Shown here: positions 33,200 through 40,332 of the stretch, piece by piece
How positions within the stretch are numbered: the first letter of the stretch is position 1
Layout: each line of letters starts with the position of its first letter
DNA from: Paractinoplanes lichenicola
GTDB lineage: Bacteria; Actinomycetota; Actinomycetes; Mycobacteriales; Micromonosporaceae
Length of the DNA stretch: 64,000 bases
Assembly: GCF_016785085.1 (NCBI RefSeq)
Contig: NZ_JAENHO010000002.1
Span: 62,001 to 126,000 of the forward strand
Reading direction: 5' to 3'
Program-made: the position numbers and the translations under genes
The notes under the pieces: model-generated
What the model was told of the DNA's origin: nothing
The model's input: the letters and a program-made list of their open reading frames with translations, nothing else
Databases searched by the model: none

Positions 33200-34144
33200 G
33201 TGAACCTGGTGGCGGATGGACTGCGCAAAAGGTACGGCGACGTGCAGGCGCTGGACGGTTTCGACCTGGAGGTGCCACCCGGAGTGATCCACGGCCTGCT
33301 GGGCCCCAACGGCGCCGGCAAGACCACGGCGGTCAAGGCGCTGGCCACTCTCATCGATGTCGACGAGGGCGTGGCAAAAGTCGCAGGATTTGACGTACGC
33401 ACCCAGGCCGCGCAGGTGCGTAAGCGGATCGGCCTGATCGGGCAGAACGCGGCGGTCGACGAGATCCTCGGCGGCCGGCAAAACCTCGTGATGTTCGGCC
33501 GGCTCTACGGTCTGAGCACGGTGGACGCCCGGGCCGCGGCCGACCGGCTGCTCGCCATGTTCGGGCTCACCGAGGCCGCGGAGCGGGCGGTCTCGACCTA
33601 CAGCGGGGGAATGCGGCGGCGCCTCGACATCGCCGCCGGCTTCATCCTCACCCCGGCCGTGCTCTTCCTCGACGAACCCACCACCGGGCTCGACCCGCGC
33701 GGCCGCAACGAGGTCTGGGCCGCGGTCCGCGAGGTCGCCGCGGCCGGCACCACGGTGCTGCTGACCACGCAATATCTCGACGAGGCGGACCAGCTGGCCG
33801 CGCGGATCTCGGTCATGAACCACGGCCGGGTCGTGGCCGACGACACCCCCGGCGTGCTCAAGCGCGAGATCGGCGGCGACCGCGTGACGCTCACGATCGC
33901 CCCCGGCGAGCCGCTCGACGAGCTGGCCGAGCGGCTCGGCACGGCCGTCGGGATCCCGGCCGTGATCGACGCCGACACGCGCAGCCTGACGTTCGAGGTG
34001 GGCTCGGGGGTGACCGGGCTGTCCCGCCTCGTCCGGGCGCTCGACGAGTTCGGCGTCACGCCGGAGGATCTGGTGCTGCGCCGGCCCACCCTCGACGAGG
34101 TCTTCCTCACCTTGACCGACACTCCCCGGGAGGCCGTGAAATGA
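33200..34144 (+). CDS. drrA: Daunorubicin-resistance-type ABC transporter ATPase (DrrA family)
   Basis: A 314-residue ABC ATPase. Walker A is GPNGAGKTT, the signature is YSGGMRRRLDIA, and Walker B is AVLFLDEPTTGLD. The C-terminal ~80 residues include the DrrA-specific region ending RRPTLDEVFLTLTD. It powers export of hydrophobic drugs or lipids with DrrB. The GTG at 33200 has AGGAG at 33190-33194. It overlaps drrB by four bases (ATGA). No biosynthetic genes are near, so it more likely gives intrinsic resistance than self-protection. Confidence 0.92.
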   Translation: MNLVADGLRKRYGDVQALDGFDLEVPPGVIHGLLGPNGAGKTTAVKALATLIDVDEGVAKVAGFDVRTQAAQVRKRIGLIGQNAAVDEILGGRQNLVMFGRLYGLSTVDARAAADRLLAMFGLTEAAERAVSTYSGGMRRRLDIAAGFILTPAVLFLDEPTTGLDPRGRNEVWAAVREVAAAGTTVLLTTQYLDEADQLAARISVMNHGRVVADDTPGVLKREIGGDRVTLTIAPGEPLDELAERLGTAVGIPAVIDADTRSLTFEVGSGVTGLSRLVRALDEFGVTPEDLVLRRPTLDEVFLTLTDTPREAVK

Positions 34145-34920
34145 CCGCCGTACGCGCGGGGTGGATCCTCACGCAGCGCAACCTCGCCCACTGGGTCCGT
34201 CAGCCGTGGGCGCCGATCTTCGGCCTGATGTTCTCGATCATGCTGTTGCTGGTCTTCGGTTTCCTGTTCGGCGGCGCCATCACCGTGCCCGGCGGCGGCG
34301 ACTACATCACGTTCCTGCTGCCCGGCATGCTGGCGCTGAGCATGATGTTCGGCGTCGAGAGCACGGCCACCGCGATGGCGGCCGACGCCCGCAAGGGCAT
34401 CACCGACCGATTCCGCTCGCTGCCGATCGGCAGTGCCTCGGTCGCGCTGGGACGGGTCGGCGCGGACATGGCCAACTCGACCGTCGAGCTGCTGGTGCTG
34501 CTGGCCGGCGGCCTGCTGATCGGCTGGCGGATCACTTCGGACCCGGGGCCGGCCGTGCTGGCCGTCCTGCTGCTGTTGCTCTTCCGGTTCGCCATGCTGT
34601 GGATCGGCATCTTCGTCGGCCTGAGCTTCCGCGGCGACGGCGCGACGATGGCGGTCCAGGTTCTGGTGTGGCCGATCGGCTTCCTGTCGACCGCGATCGT
34701 GTCGGCCGAGACGATGCCGGGCTGGCTGGGTGCGATCGCCGCGTGGAACCCGCTCTCGGCGACGGCGTCGGCGGTGCGTGAGCTCTTCGGCAACCCGACC
34801 GGCATCACCTCCGGACCGCTGGCCGACTCGGCGGTGTGGCTCGCGCTGGGCTGGCCGTTGCTGCTCACGGCGGTCTTCCTGCCGCTGTCGGCACGGGCGT
34901 ACCGGCGGCTGCGCGCCTGA
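34141..34920 (+). CDS. drrB: ABC-2 type permease (DrrB family)
   Basis: A 259-residue membrane protein with six helices and the ABC-2 signature region FLLPGMLALSMMFGVESTATAMAAD. The conserved loop RKGITDRFRSLPIGSASVALGR follows. It is translationally coupled to the ATPase gene upstream and is expected to form a 2:2 exporter with it. The helices and the final RAYRRLRA basic end are intact. A GC-rich hairpin lies right after the stop. Confidence 0.92.
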   Translation: MTAVRAGWILTQRNLAHWVRQPWAPIFGLMFSIMLLLVFGFLFGGAITVPGGGDYITFLLPGMLALSMMFGVESTATAMAADARKGITDRFRSLPIGSASVALGRVGADMANSTVELLVLLAGGLLIGWRITSDPGPAVLAVLLLLLFRFAMLWIGIFVGLSFRGDGATMAVQVLVWPIGFLSTAIVSAETMPGWLGAIAAWNPLSATASAVRELFGNPTGITSGPLADSAVWLALGWPLLLTAVFLPLSARAYRRLRA

Positions 34921-34936
34921 CCCCCGGCTGTTCTGT

Positions 34937-34978
34937 CCGGCCGGCCCGGCTCCGCTCCCTGCTGCCGGGCCGGGCCGG
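34937..34978 (+). terminator. GC-rich hairpin after drrB
   Basis: CCGGCCGGCCCGGC (34937-34950) pairs with 34964-34978 with one bulged base and a 13-base loop. It starts 16 bases after the drrB stop. No U-run follows. Confidence 0.55.
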
Positions 34979-35080
34979 TCAGCTCCCGCCCCTCCCTCCT
35001 GCCGAGCCTGTCCCCTCCCTCCCGCGGGGCCGGGCCGGTCAGCTCCCTTCCCTTCCTCCCGCGGGGCTGGGGTCGGTCAG
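34967..35080. repeat. Imperfect direct repeat between drrB and DUF3046
   Basis: A 21-bp segment at 34967-34987 recurs identically at 35027-35047, exactly 60 bp later. A decayed third copy (GGGCTGGGGTCGGTCAG) lies at 35064-35080. The surrounding 181-bp gap is C/G-rich with pyrimidine tracts and no open frame of interest. Confidence 0.6.
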
Positions 35081-35089
35081 GGGAATGGG

Positions 35090-35095
35090 TAGGCT
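35090..35095 (+). promoter_or_regulatory. -10 box of the DUF3046 gene
   Basis: TAGGCT fits TANNNT and ends six bases before the GTG at 35102, with no ribosome binding site. A leaderless mRNA is likely. Confidence 0.5.
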
Positions 35096-35101
35096 CGTGG
35101 T

Positions 35102-35302
35102 GTGCGGTTGACAGATTTCTGGACGCGGCTGGAGGAGGCCTTCGGCCCCGTTTACGCGCGCAGCATGGCGGCGGACCATTCTTTTGCCGGCCTCGGCGAC
35201 CGGACGATCGACAAAGCAATTGCGGACGGTATCGAAACGGCTACTATCTGGCGCGCGGTTGTCGCCGCTTACCCCGATCGGGTGCCTTCCCGCCTGCGCT
35301 GA
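35102..35302 (+). CDS. DUF3046 family small protein upstream of recA
   Basis: A 66-residue protein beginning MRLTDFWTRLEEAFGPVYARSMAADHSF and containing RTIDKAIADGIETATIWRAVV. This is the compact all-helical DUF3046 family, found almost only in actinobacteria and nearly always next to recA. Its function is unknown. It is intact and of family length. The GTG at 35102 directly follows a -10 box. About 200 bp containing SOS and DnaA boxes separates it from recA, so the two need not share a promoter. Confidence 0.9.
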   Translation: MRLTDFWTRLEEAFGPVYARSMAADHSFAGLGDRTIDKAIADGIETATIWRAVVAAYPDRVPSRLR

Positions 35303-35310
35303 CCCATTTT

Positions 35311-35326
35311 TAGTACACCCGTTCTG
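35311..35326 (+). promoter_or_regulatory. Weak SOS-box-like site upstream of the main recA box
   Basis: TAGTACACCCGTTCTG matches 8 of 12 defined positions of TCGAAC-N4-GTTCGA. It starts 32 bp (about three helical turns) before the stronger recA box. It may be a decayed or cooperative LexA site. Confidence 0.3.
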
Positions 35327-35342
35327 GCGTGTCACTCGTTCG

Positions 35343-35358
35343 TCGTACACGTGTTCGG
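35343..35358 (+). promoter_or_regulatory. LexA SOS box of recA
   Basis: TCGTACACGTGTTCGG matches 10 of 12 defined positions of the actinobacterial LexA box TCGAAC-N4-GTTCGA. It closely resembles the mycobacterial recA box. It lies 142 bp before the recA ATG. Confidence 0.75.
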
Positions 35359-35361
35359 CTA

Positions 35362-35388
35362 TTGTCCACAGCGGCTCAGTTATCCACA
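35362..35388 (+). promoter_or_regulatory. Two DnaA boxes in the recA upstream region
   Basis: TTGTCCACA (35362-35370) is the high-GC actinobacterial DnaA box, and TTATCCACA (35380-35388) is the general consensus. They are in the same orientation, 18 bp apart, starting three bases after the SOS box. No other perfect copy was noticed in the window. Confidence 0.6.
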
Positions 35389-35500
35389 GGCCACGGCAGG
35401 CCGGTCGATTTTTGTCATACCCACCGCCTACCTTGTTGCCGTGGTGAACAGAAGCGCATCGGCGAAGACGCCCGCGAAATCGAGTACAGGGGTGGCGGAC

Positions 35501-36547
35501 ATGGTGGCAGGACCCGACCGGGACAAGGCGCTCGATCTGGCGCTGGCGCAGATCGACAAGCAGTTCGGCAAGGGCTCGGTGATGCGGCTGGGGGAGCGGC
35601 CGGTCGTGCAGACCGCCATCATCCCCACCGGCTCCATCGCCCTCGACGTGGCGCTCGGCGTCGGCGGCCTGCCGCGGGGCCGGGTCATCGAGGTCTACGG
35701 CCCCGAGTCCAGTGGTAAGACGACCGTCGCGCTGCACGCGGTGGCCAGCGCCCAGCGCAACGGCGGCATCGCGGCGTTCATCGACGCCGAGCACGCGCTC
35801 GACCCGGAGTACGCGAAGGCGCTCGGCGTCGACACCGACGCGCTGCTGGTCTCCCAGCCCGACACGGGTGAGCAGGCTCTCGAGATCGCCGACATGCTGA
35901 TCCGGTCGGGCGCGCTCGACATCATCGTCATCGACTCGGTGGCCGCGCTCGTGCCGCGCGCCGAGATCGAGGGCGAGATGGGCGACAGCCACGTCGGTCT
36001 GCAGGCCCGCCTCATGAGCCAGGCGCTCCGCAAGATCACCGGTGTGCTCAACAACTCGGGCACCACCGCGATCTTCATCAACCAGCTCCGCGAGAAGATC
36101 GGCGTCATGTTCGGCTCGCCCGAGACGACGACCGGTGGTCGCGCGCTGAAGTTCTACTCCTCGGTGCGCCTCGACGTGCGTCGCATCGAGAGCCTGAAGG
36201 ACGGCACCGACGTGATCGGCAACCGCACCCGCGTCAAGGTGGTGAAGAACAAGGTGGCCGCGCCGTTCAAGCAGGCCGAGTTCGACATCATGTACGGCAA
36301 GGGCATCTCGCGCGAGGGCTCGCTGATCGACGTCGGCGTCGAGCAGAGCATCATCCGCAAGTCCGGCGCGTGGTACACGTACGACGGTGACCAGCTGGGC
36401 CAGGGCAAGGAGAAGGCGCGCGAGTTCCTCAAGGAGAACCCCGACGTCGCCGCCGAGATCGAGAAGAAGATCCTCGAGAAGCTCGGCGTCGGTCAGACCA
36501 CCGGCGACGCCGCGGGCGGCCCCGAGCTTCCCCCGGTCGACTTCTGA
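35501..36547 (+). CDS. recA: Recombinase RecA
   Basis: A 348-residue RecA, the usual actinomycete length. Walker A is GPESSGKTT (residues 67-75), Walker B is [17 protein letters not shown], and the L2 loop region is [21 protein letters not shown]. It polymerises on single-stranded DNA for strand exchange and triggers LexA self-cleavage. No intein is present. The ATG at 35501 ([11 protein letters not shown]) is the conserved start, preceded by AGGGGTGG; an in-frame GTG at 35441 would add 20 residues not typical of RecA. recX follows 16 bp downstream. Confidence 0.98.
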   Translation: MVAGPDRDKALDLALAQIDKQFGKGSVMRLGERPVVQTAIIPTGSIALDVALGVGGLPRGRVIEVYGPESSGKTTVALHAVASAQRNGGIAAFIDAEHALDPEYAKALGVDTDALLVSQPDTGEQALEIADMLIRSGALDIIVIDSVAALVPRAEIEGEMGDSHVGLQARLMSQALRKITGVLNNSGTTAIFINQLREKIGVMFGSPETTTGGRALKFYSSVRLDVRRIESLKDGTDVIGNRTRVKVVKNKVAAPFKQAEFDIMYGKGISREGSLIDVGVEQSIIRKSGAWYTYDGDQLGQGKEKAREFLKENPDVAAEIEKKILEKLGVGQTTGDAAGGPELPPVDF

Positions 36548-36563
36548 TCGGTAGGCACTGATC

Positions 36564-37661
36564 ATGCCGGCCCGACGGGGTGCGCGCTCCGGGCGCGGGT
36601 GGGATGCTCTCCCACCCCGCCCAGCCCGCGCCTACGATGAGCACCCGCCCGGCGAGCCCCCGCCCGGCGACGACCCGGAACGCGGCAACGTTCCGACCCG
36701 TCGCCGTCGGGCCTCGCCGGGCGGAATCCCCTACCGCGACGACCTGACCATCAACCCCGAACCGGGCCGATACAACCTCGTCCCCCGGGGCGATCCCGGC
36801 CGGCGCCACCCGGCCGATGACGGCGAGCCCGGCCGTTACGACGCGGCCGACGATGGTGAGCCCGGCGGTTACGACGCGGCCGACGATGGTGAGCCGGGCG
36901 GTTACGACTCGGCCGGCGACGGCGATTCCGGCCGCTATGACGCGGCCGGCGCCTCGGCGTGGGGTCCGGGTGGGCGGCGTCGCGGCGGGCGTTCCAGGGG
37001 CGGGCGCTCCACCGACAACCGTGGTGGGCGTTCCACCGACGACGGTGGTGGGCGTTCTGTCGAGGACGGTGCTGGGCGTTCCGCCGGTGGTCGGGGCAGG
37101 TCTGCCGGCCGGGGTGGGCAGCCCGAGCAGACCGAGGGCGAACGGGCCCGCGAGATCTGCCTGCGCCAGCTCGCCGTGCGGCCGCGCACCCGGGCCGAGC
37201 TGGCCAAGGTGCTGGCCCGCAAGGAGATCTCGGAAGAGGTGATCGCCGAGGTTCTCGACCGTTACGACGAGGTCGGGATCATCGACGATGCCGCGTTCGC
37301 CCGGGCGTGGGTGTCCAGCCGGCATCACGGCCGTGGGCTGGCCCGCCGCGCGCTCGCCAACGAGCTGCGGCAGCGGGGCGTCGACGCCGAGGTCGCGAGC
37401 GAGGCCCTCGAGTCCGTCGACGACGAGGACGAGGCGGCCACCGCCCGTGCCCTGGTCGACCGCAAGCTGCGCACGGCCACCGGCGCGCCCGACGCGGTCT
37501 TCCGGCGGCTGGTCGGCATGCTGGCCCGCAAGGGCTACCCGGCCGGCGTGGCCATCCGGGCCGTGAAGGACGCCCTGGCCGACCGGGATGCCGAGGCCGC
37601 CGAGTTCGCCGACCAGCTGGACGCGGACGCCCTGGCCACCGACGCCGACCCCACCGCCTGA
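36564..37661 (+). CDS. recX: RecX regulatory protein with a ~190-residue disordered repeat N-terminus
   Basis: The C-terminal ~160 residues (from GERAREICLRQLAVRPRTRA) are a complete RecX of helical repeats that binds RecA filaments and limits their activity. The preceding ~190 residues are disordered and repetitive: four 11-residue units of type GEPGGYDAADD (residues ~87-130), then 8-residue GGRSTDDG-type units (~149-180). Usual RecX is 150-220 residues. The ATG at 36564 continues the third-position GC bias from the start, and no internal start with a good ribosome binding site is obvious. It is probably co-transcribed with recA. Confidence 0.88.
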   Translation: MPARRGARSGRGWDALPPRPARAYDEHPPGEPPPGDDPERGNVPTRRRRASPGGIPYRDDLTINPEPGRYNLVPRGDPGRRHPADDGEPGRYDAADDGEPGGYDAADDGEPGGYDSAGDGDSGRYDAAGASAWGPGGRRRGGRSRGGRSTDNRGGRSTDDGGGRSVEDGAGRSAGGRGRSAGRGGQPEQTEGERAREICLRQLAVRPRTRAELAKVLARKEISEEVIAEVLDRYDEVGIIDDAAFARAWVSSRHHGRGLARRALANELRQRGVDAEVASEALESVDDEDEAATARALVDRKLRTATGAPDAVFRRLVGMLARKGYPAGVAIRAVKDALADRDAEAAEFADQLDADALATDADPTA

Positions 37662-37868
37662 CCACCACCGCCTTCCCACCCGGCGTCGCCGTAGCCGGCC
37701 GATCTCGGTCGGGTGAAAACGGTCTATATAGGTAACGATCTGTGTTCGGAAGTCCACATATCGCTGGGTGTGGATGGCGCAGGGGTTCTGATCTGGGCTA
37801 CGTTGCTGGCCGGATCGCGGGGGATCTCTGTTTTGGCGTGTTCCCCGCAGTACGAAACGGGGAGGGAC

Positions 37869-38660
37869 ATGCGGATCAACCAGCTTGCACGCCATCGAGG
37901 TGTGCGCATGGTCGGGCGCCTCGGTGTTCTGGCCGGGGCGGTCGGCGTCGCGGCGCTCGCCGGTGGGCACGCCGCGAGCGCGGCGACCACTCAGGCCGCC
38001 GCGCGCGGGGTCGTCATCGTGGCCGAGGACCCGAAGAGCACCGACGCGACCGCCGGCACCGCGGCCGACGAGGAGACTCCGGGCGACGACGAGACCCCGG
38101 GCACCCCGGGCGGTGGCGAGACCCCGCCGGGTGACGGTGGGGGGACCCCGCCCGGTGGCGGCGGCGAAAACCCGCCTGGCGACGGCGGCGAGACTCCGCC
38201 GGGTGACGGAGGCGAGACCCCGCCCGGTAATGGTGGCGAGACCCCGCCCGGTAACGGTGGCGAGACCCCGCCCGGCAATGGCGGCGAGACCCCGCCCGGC
38301 AATGGCGGCGAGACCCCGCCCGGCAATGGCGGCGAGACCCCGCCCGGCAACGGTGGCGAGACCCCGCCCGGCAACGGTGGCGAGACTCCGCCGGGTGACG
38401 ACGGGCCGGGGGAGACTCCGCCCACCGACGACACCGGCGCGGGTGGCGGCACCGGCGGCGACGACGAGGACGCCGGCGTCGATGACGAGGCCGACGACGA
38501 CAACGGCGGCGGTGGCGGTGGCGGGGGCAACGGTGGCGGCGGCGGCCTTCCGGTCACCGGGCTCAACGTGGCCGGGATGGCCGGCCTCGGCGGCGCCGTC
38601 ATGGTCGGCGGCGTGGTTCTGGTTCTGCTGACGCGGCGTCGTCCGGAGACCCAGGCCTGA
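37869..38660 (+). CDS. LPXTG-anchored cell-wall protein with Pro-Gly repeats
   Basis: A 263-residue exported protein: signal peptide to about residue 38 (VGVAALAGGHAASA), a short acidic stretch, then ~100 residues of GGETPPGN-type 8-residue repeats and an Asp/Gly linker. A full sorting signal ends it: LPVTG, hydrophobic helix, then RRRPETQA. It is probably linked to peptidoglycan by a sortase, possibly the class F enzyme at 21060. No catalytic domain is visible; it looks like a wall-spanning stalk. GGAGGG sits close before the ATG at 37869; an alternative ATG at 37908 has GAGG at better spacing. Confidence 0.82.
   Translation: MRINQLARHRGVRMVGRLGVLAGAVGVAALAGGHAASAATTQAAARGVVIVAEDPKSTDATAGTAADEETPGDDETPGTPGGGETPPGDGGGTPPGGGGENPPGDGGETPPGDGGETPPGNGGETPPGNGGETPPGNGGETPPGNGGETPPGNGGETPPGNGGETPPGNGGETPPGDDGPGETPPTDDTGAGGGTGGDDEDAGVDDEADDDNGGGGGGGGNGGGGGLPVTGLNVAGMAGLGGAVMVGGVVLVLLTRRRPETQA
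38110..38400 (+). repeat. 24-bp coding repeats of the LPXTG protein
   Basis: Near-identical 24-bp units encode GGETPPGN, the most alike between about 38210 and 38395; flanking units vary (GDGG, GGGG). Such an array is expected to change copy number easily by slippage. Confidence 0.75.
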
Positions 38661-38674
38661 CAGCACGCGATCGC

Positions 38675-38706
38675 ATCCGGCCGTGGCGCACCCGCCGCGG
38701 CCGGAT
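38675..38706 (+). terminator. Hairpin terminator after the LPXTG gene
   Basis: ATCCGGCCGTGGCG (38675-38688) pairs with CGCCGCGGCCGGAT (38693-38706) over 14 bp with one wobble and a CACC loop. It lies 14 bases after the stop, with no strong U-run. Confidence 0.65.
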
Positions 38707-38789
38707 CCGTCGTTCCCGGAGCTCCAAAACGTGATCGAATTCCCAGGTCGCGGGCCTGCGGCCGGACATCGGCGTTCGCCACTGGTTGG

Positions 38790-38795
38790 TAATAT
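38790..38795 (+). promoter_or_regulatory. -10 box of the membrane protein gene at 38804
   Basis: TAATAT is the best -10 match seen in the window (TANNNT) and ends eight bases before the GTG at 38804. No ribosome binding site is present, so the mRNA is probably leaderless. Confidence 0.5.
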
Positions 38796-38803
38796 GCGAC
38801 GTT

Positions 38804-39949
38804 GTGACCGAGTCTTCGCAGGGCAGCATGCGGGGCTATGGTCCCTTCCCGGAGGGTGCCGAGCCGACCGCGCCGATCGGCATGCAGCAGCCCGCCGCCC
38901 CCGTCCCGCACCAGCCGGCCGGAGCCCCCGTCGAGCCCGCATCGGCGGCGAGCGGCCCGGCCCCTGAGGGCCCGACGAGCGGCGGCCCCTATCCAGGCAC
39001 CCCGTCCGGCCCGCCCTACCCGACCAGCGGCGGCGCCCCGTCAAGCGGCCCACCGTCGAGCGGCACCCCCATGAGCGGCCCGCCATCGACTGGCATCCCC
39101 ATGAGCGGCGCCCCTATGAGCGGCCAGCCGTCGAGCGGCATCCCCGCGAGCGGCCCACCGTCGAGCGGCGCCCCGACCGGCGGCACCGCGAGTTACGGTC
39201 CCTTCCAAGCCGCCCCCGACCCCTTCGGCGAGAAGCAGGAAGGCTGGACCGAAACCCCGTACGGCTTCAACGCCCCACCCGGCCGCCGCATCGAGCCCTC
39301 GCCCCCGCCCGAGCGCAACCGCCTGGTCATAGGCATCCTCGCCGGCCTGGTGACGGGTCTCCTCCTGTTCGGCACGGGTGGCTATTTCGCCGGCCGCGCC
39401 ACCGCCCCCAAGGCCCCCGTCGCCGCCCCCACCTCCTCGGCCGAGCCCACCCCGAGCGGCCAGCTGGGCGCGTTCGAGCAGAGCCAGGCGACGATCAATC
39501 AGGCCGAGTTCACCGGCACCGGCCTGACCGCGCTCTCCGAGGGCTTCCTTCCTTACCTCTCGGCGTGCGCCCGCCCCAAGGCCAACGCGGGCGAGAAGGT
39601 CCGGGTCCGCTGCACGCTCGACGGCATGAGCGCGATCTTCGTCGAATACAACTCGGTCGCCGATCGGGACAAGGCGTGGGTCAAGGCGCTGGGGCAGGCC
39701 GTCGACGCGCGCACCCTCACTCCGGGTGTCGCCCCGGCGGTCGAGCAGGCCACTCCGTCGGGTCGCGTCACCGGCAACTACTTGGAGTACGCATACCGTC
39801 TCACGGAGAGTGGCGCCACGCGGACGGTCAGCGGGATCTGGTGGGACGACGCGCAGACGCCGGTCGCCGGCTACCTCTTGGCGTACTGGAAAGACGGTTT
39901 GGGTGAGAAGTGGGACCCGATGCGCGATCTCTGGTCCCGGTACGCCTGA
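38804..39949 (+). CDS. Single-pass membrane protein with Pro/Ser/Gly-rich N-terminus, function unknown
   Basis: A 381-residue protein I do not recognise. Residues ~1-150 are disordered and cytoplasmic, with repeats such as PPSSGTPMSGPPSTGIPMSG. One membrane helix follows near residues 170-190 (LVIGILAGLVTGLLLFGTGGYF). The ~180-residue external domain has two closely spaced Cys (LSACARPKAN, VRVRCTLDGM), likely disulphide-bonded, and conserved-looking Trp/Tyr residues toward the end. The GTG at 38804 directly follows a -10 box. It is neighboured by the LPXTG protein gene and rny, suggesting an envelope role but nothing more precise. Confidence 0.75.
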   Translation: MTESSQGSMRGYGPFPEGAEPTAPIGMQQPAAPVPHQPAGAPVEPASAASGPAPEGPTSGGPYPGTPSGPPYPTSGGAPSSGPPSSGTPMSGPPSTGIPMSGAPMSGQPSSGIPASGPPSSGAPTGGTASYGPFQAAPDPFGEKQEGWTETPYGFNAPPGRRIEPSPPPERNRLVIGILAGLVTGLLLFGTGGYFAGRATAPKAPVAAPTSSAEPTPSGQLGAFEQSQATINQAEFTGTGLTALSEGFLPYLSACARPKANAGEKVRVRCTLDGMSAIFVEYNSVADRDKAWVKALGQAVDARTLTPGVAPAVEQATPSGRVTGNYLEYAYRLTESGATRTVSGIWWDDAQTPVAGYLLAYWKDGLGEKWDPMRDLWSRYA

Positions 39950-40332
39950 ATTGCCCGTCGGTATCGTGAGCTGGGCGTAAGCAAGTCTGTGCCCTAAGTC
40001 CCATCCGCTGCCGAATCATGGATCCTTGACCGAAGTGCCATCCGCGACCTAGCCTCGCGTTACACAAGGTTTGTTCGACCATCGCATGCAACACGCACAA
40101 CATAGATCGCATTACATTACGGCATCACTTGTAGCCTGCAAGCAGCCAGCAATTTTGGCCCCGGCGCCCGCACCGCACGCGCCGTGAGGTCCGATATATG
40201 GGCGGTCGGCGCCGTTGCACCCCTGGTGGGTGGCGGTCCGATGACGCCTGCGGTCGTTTGCCTTGGTCGGGCATCCCGTCAAATGGTCCGCGCGCTGACA
40301 ACGCGCCGGGCGGCGAAGGGAGACGCGGCGAG
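39950..40332 (+). other. 383-bp AT-richer gap before rny
   Basis: About 39990-40200 is clearly less GC-rich than its surroundings and has no convincing open frame or tRNA. A possible promoter is TTGACC (40026-40031) with an 18-bp spacer to TAGCCT (40050-40055). Repeated ATTACATTACGG-like bases lie near 40110. From 40200 the sequence is GC-rich again and runs into the rny ribosome binding region (GAAGGG, 40315-40320). A small RNA or long rny leader could lie here, but I cannot identify one. Confidence 0.4.

Noticed and set aside
7844..34920. Possible antibiotic biosynthetic cluster (SARP regulator plus DrrAB exporter)
   Set aside because: The two lie 22 kb apart with unrelated modules between, and no synthase, NRPS, PKS or tailoring set is present.
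37662..37868. c-di-AMP (ydaO-type) riboswitch upstream of the LPXTG gene
   Set aside because: The gap contains AT-richer stretches and a loosely similar GGTAACGA, but the conserved pseudoknot core segments cannot be matched.
38110..38400. Regularly repeated DNA resembling a CRISPR array
   Set aside because: Units are 24 bp without unique spacers, stay in the frame of an LPXTG protein, and no cas gene is near.
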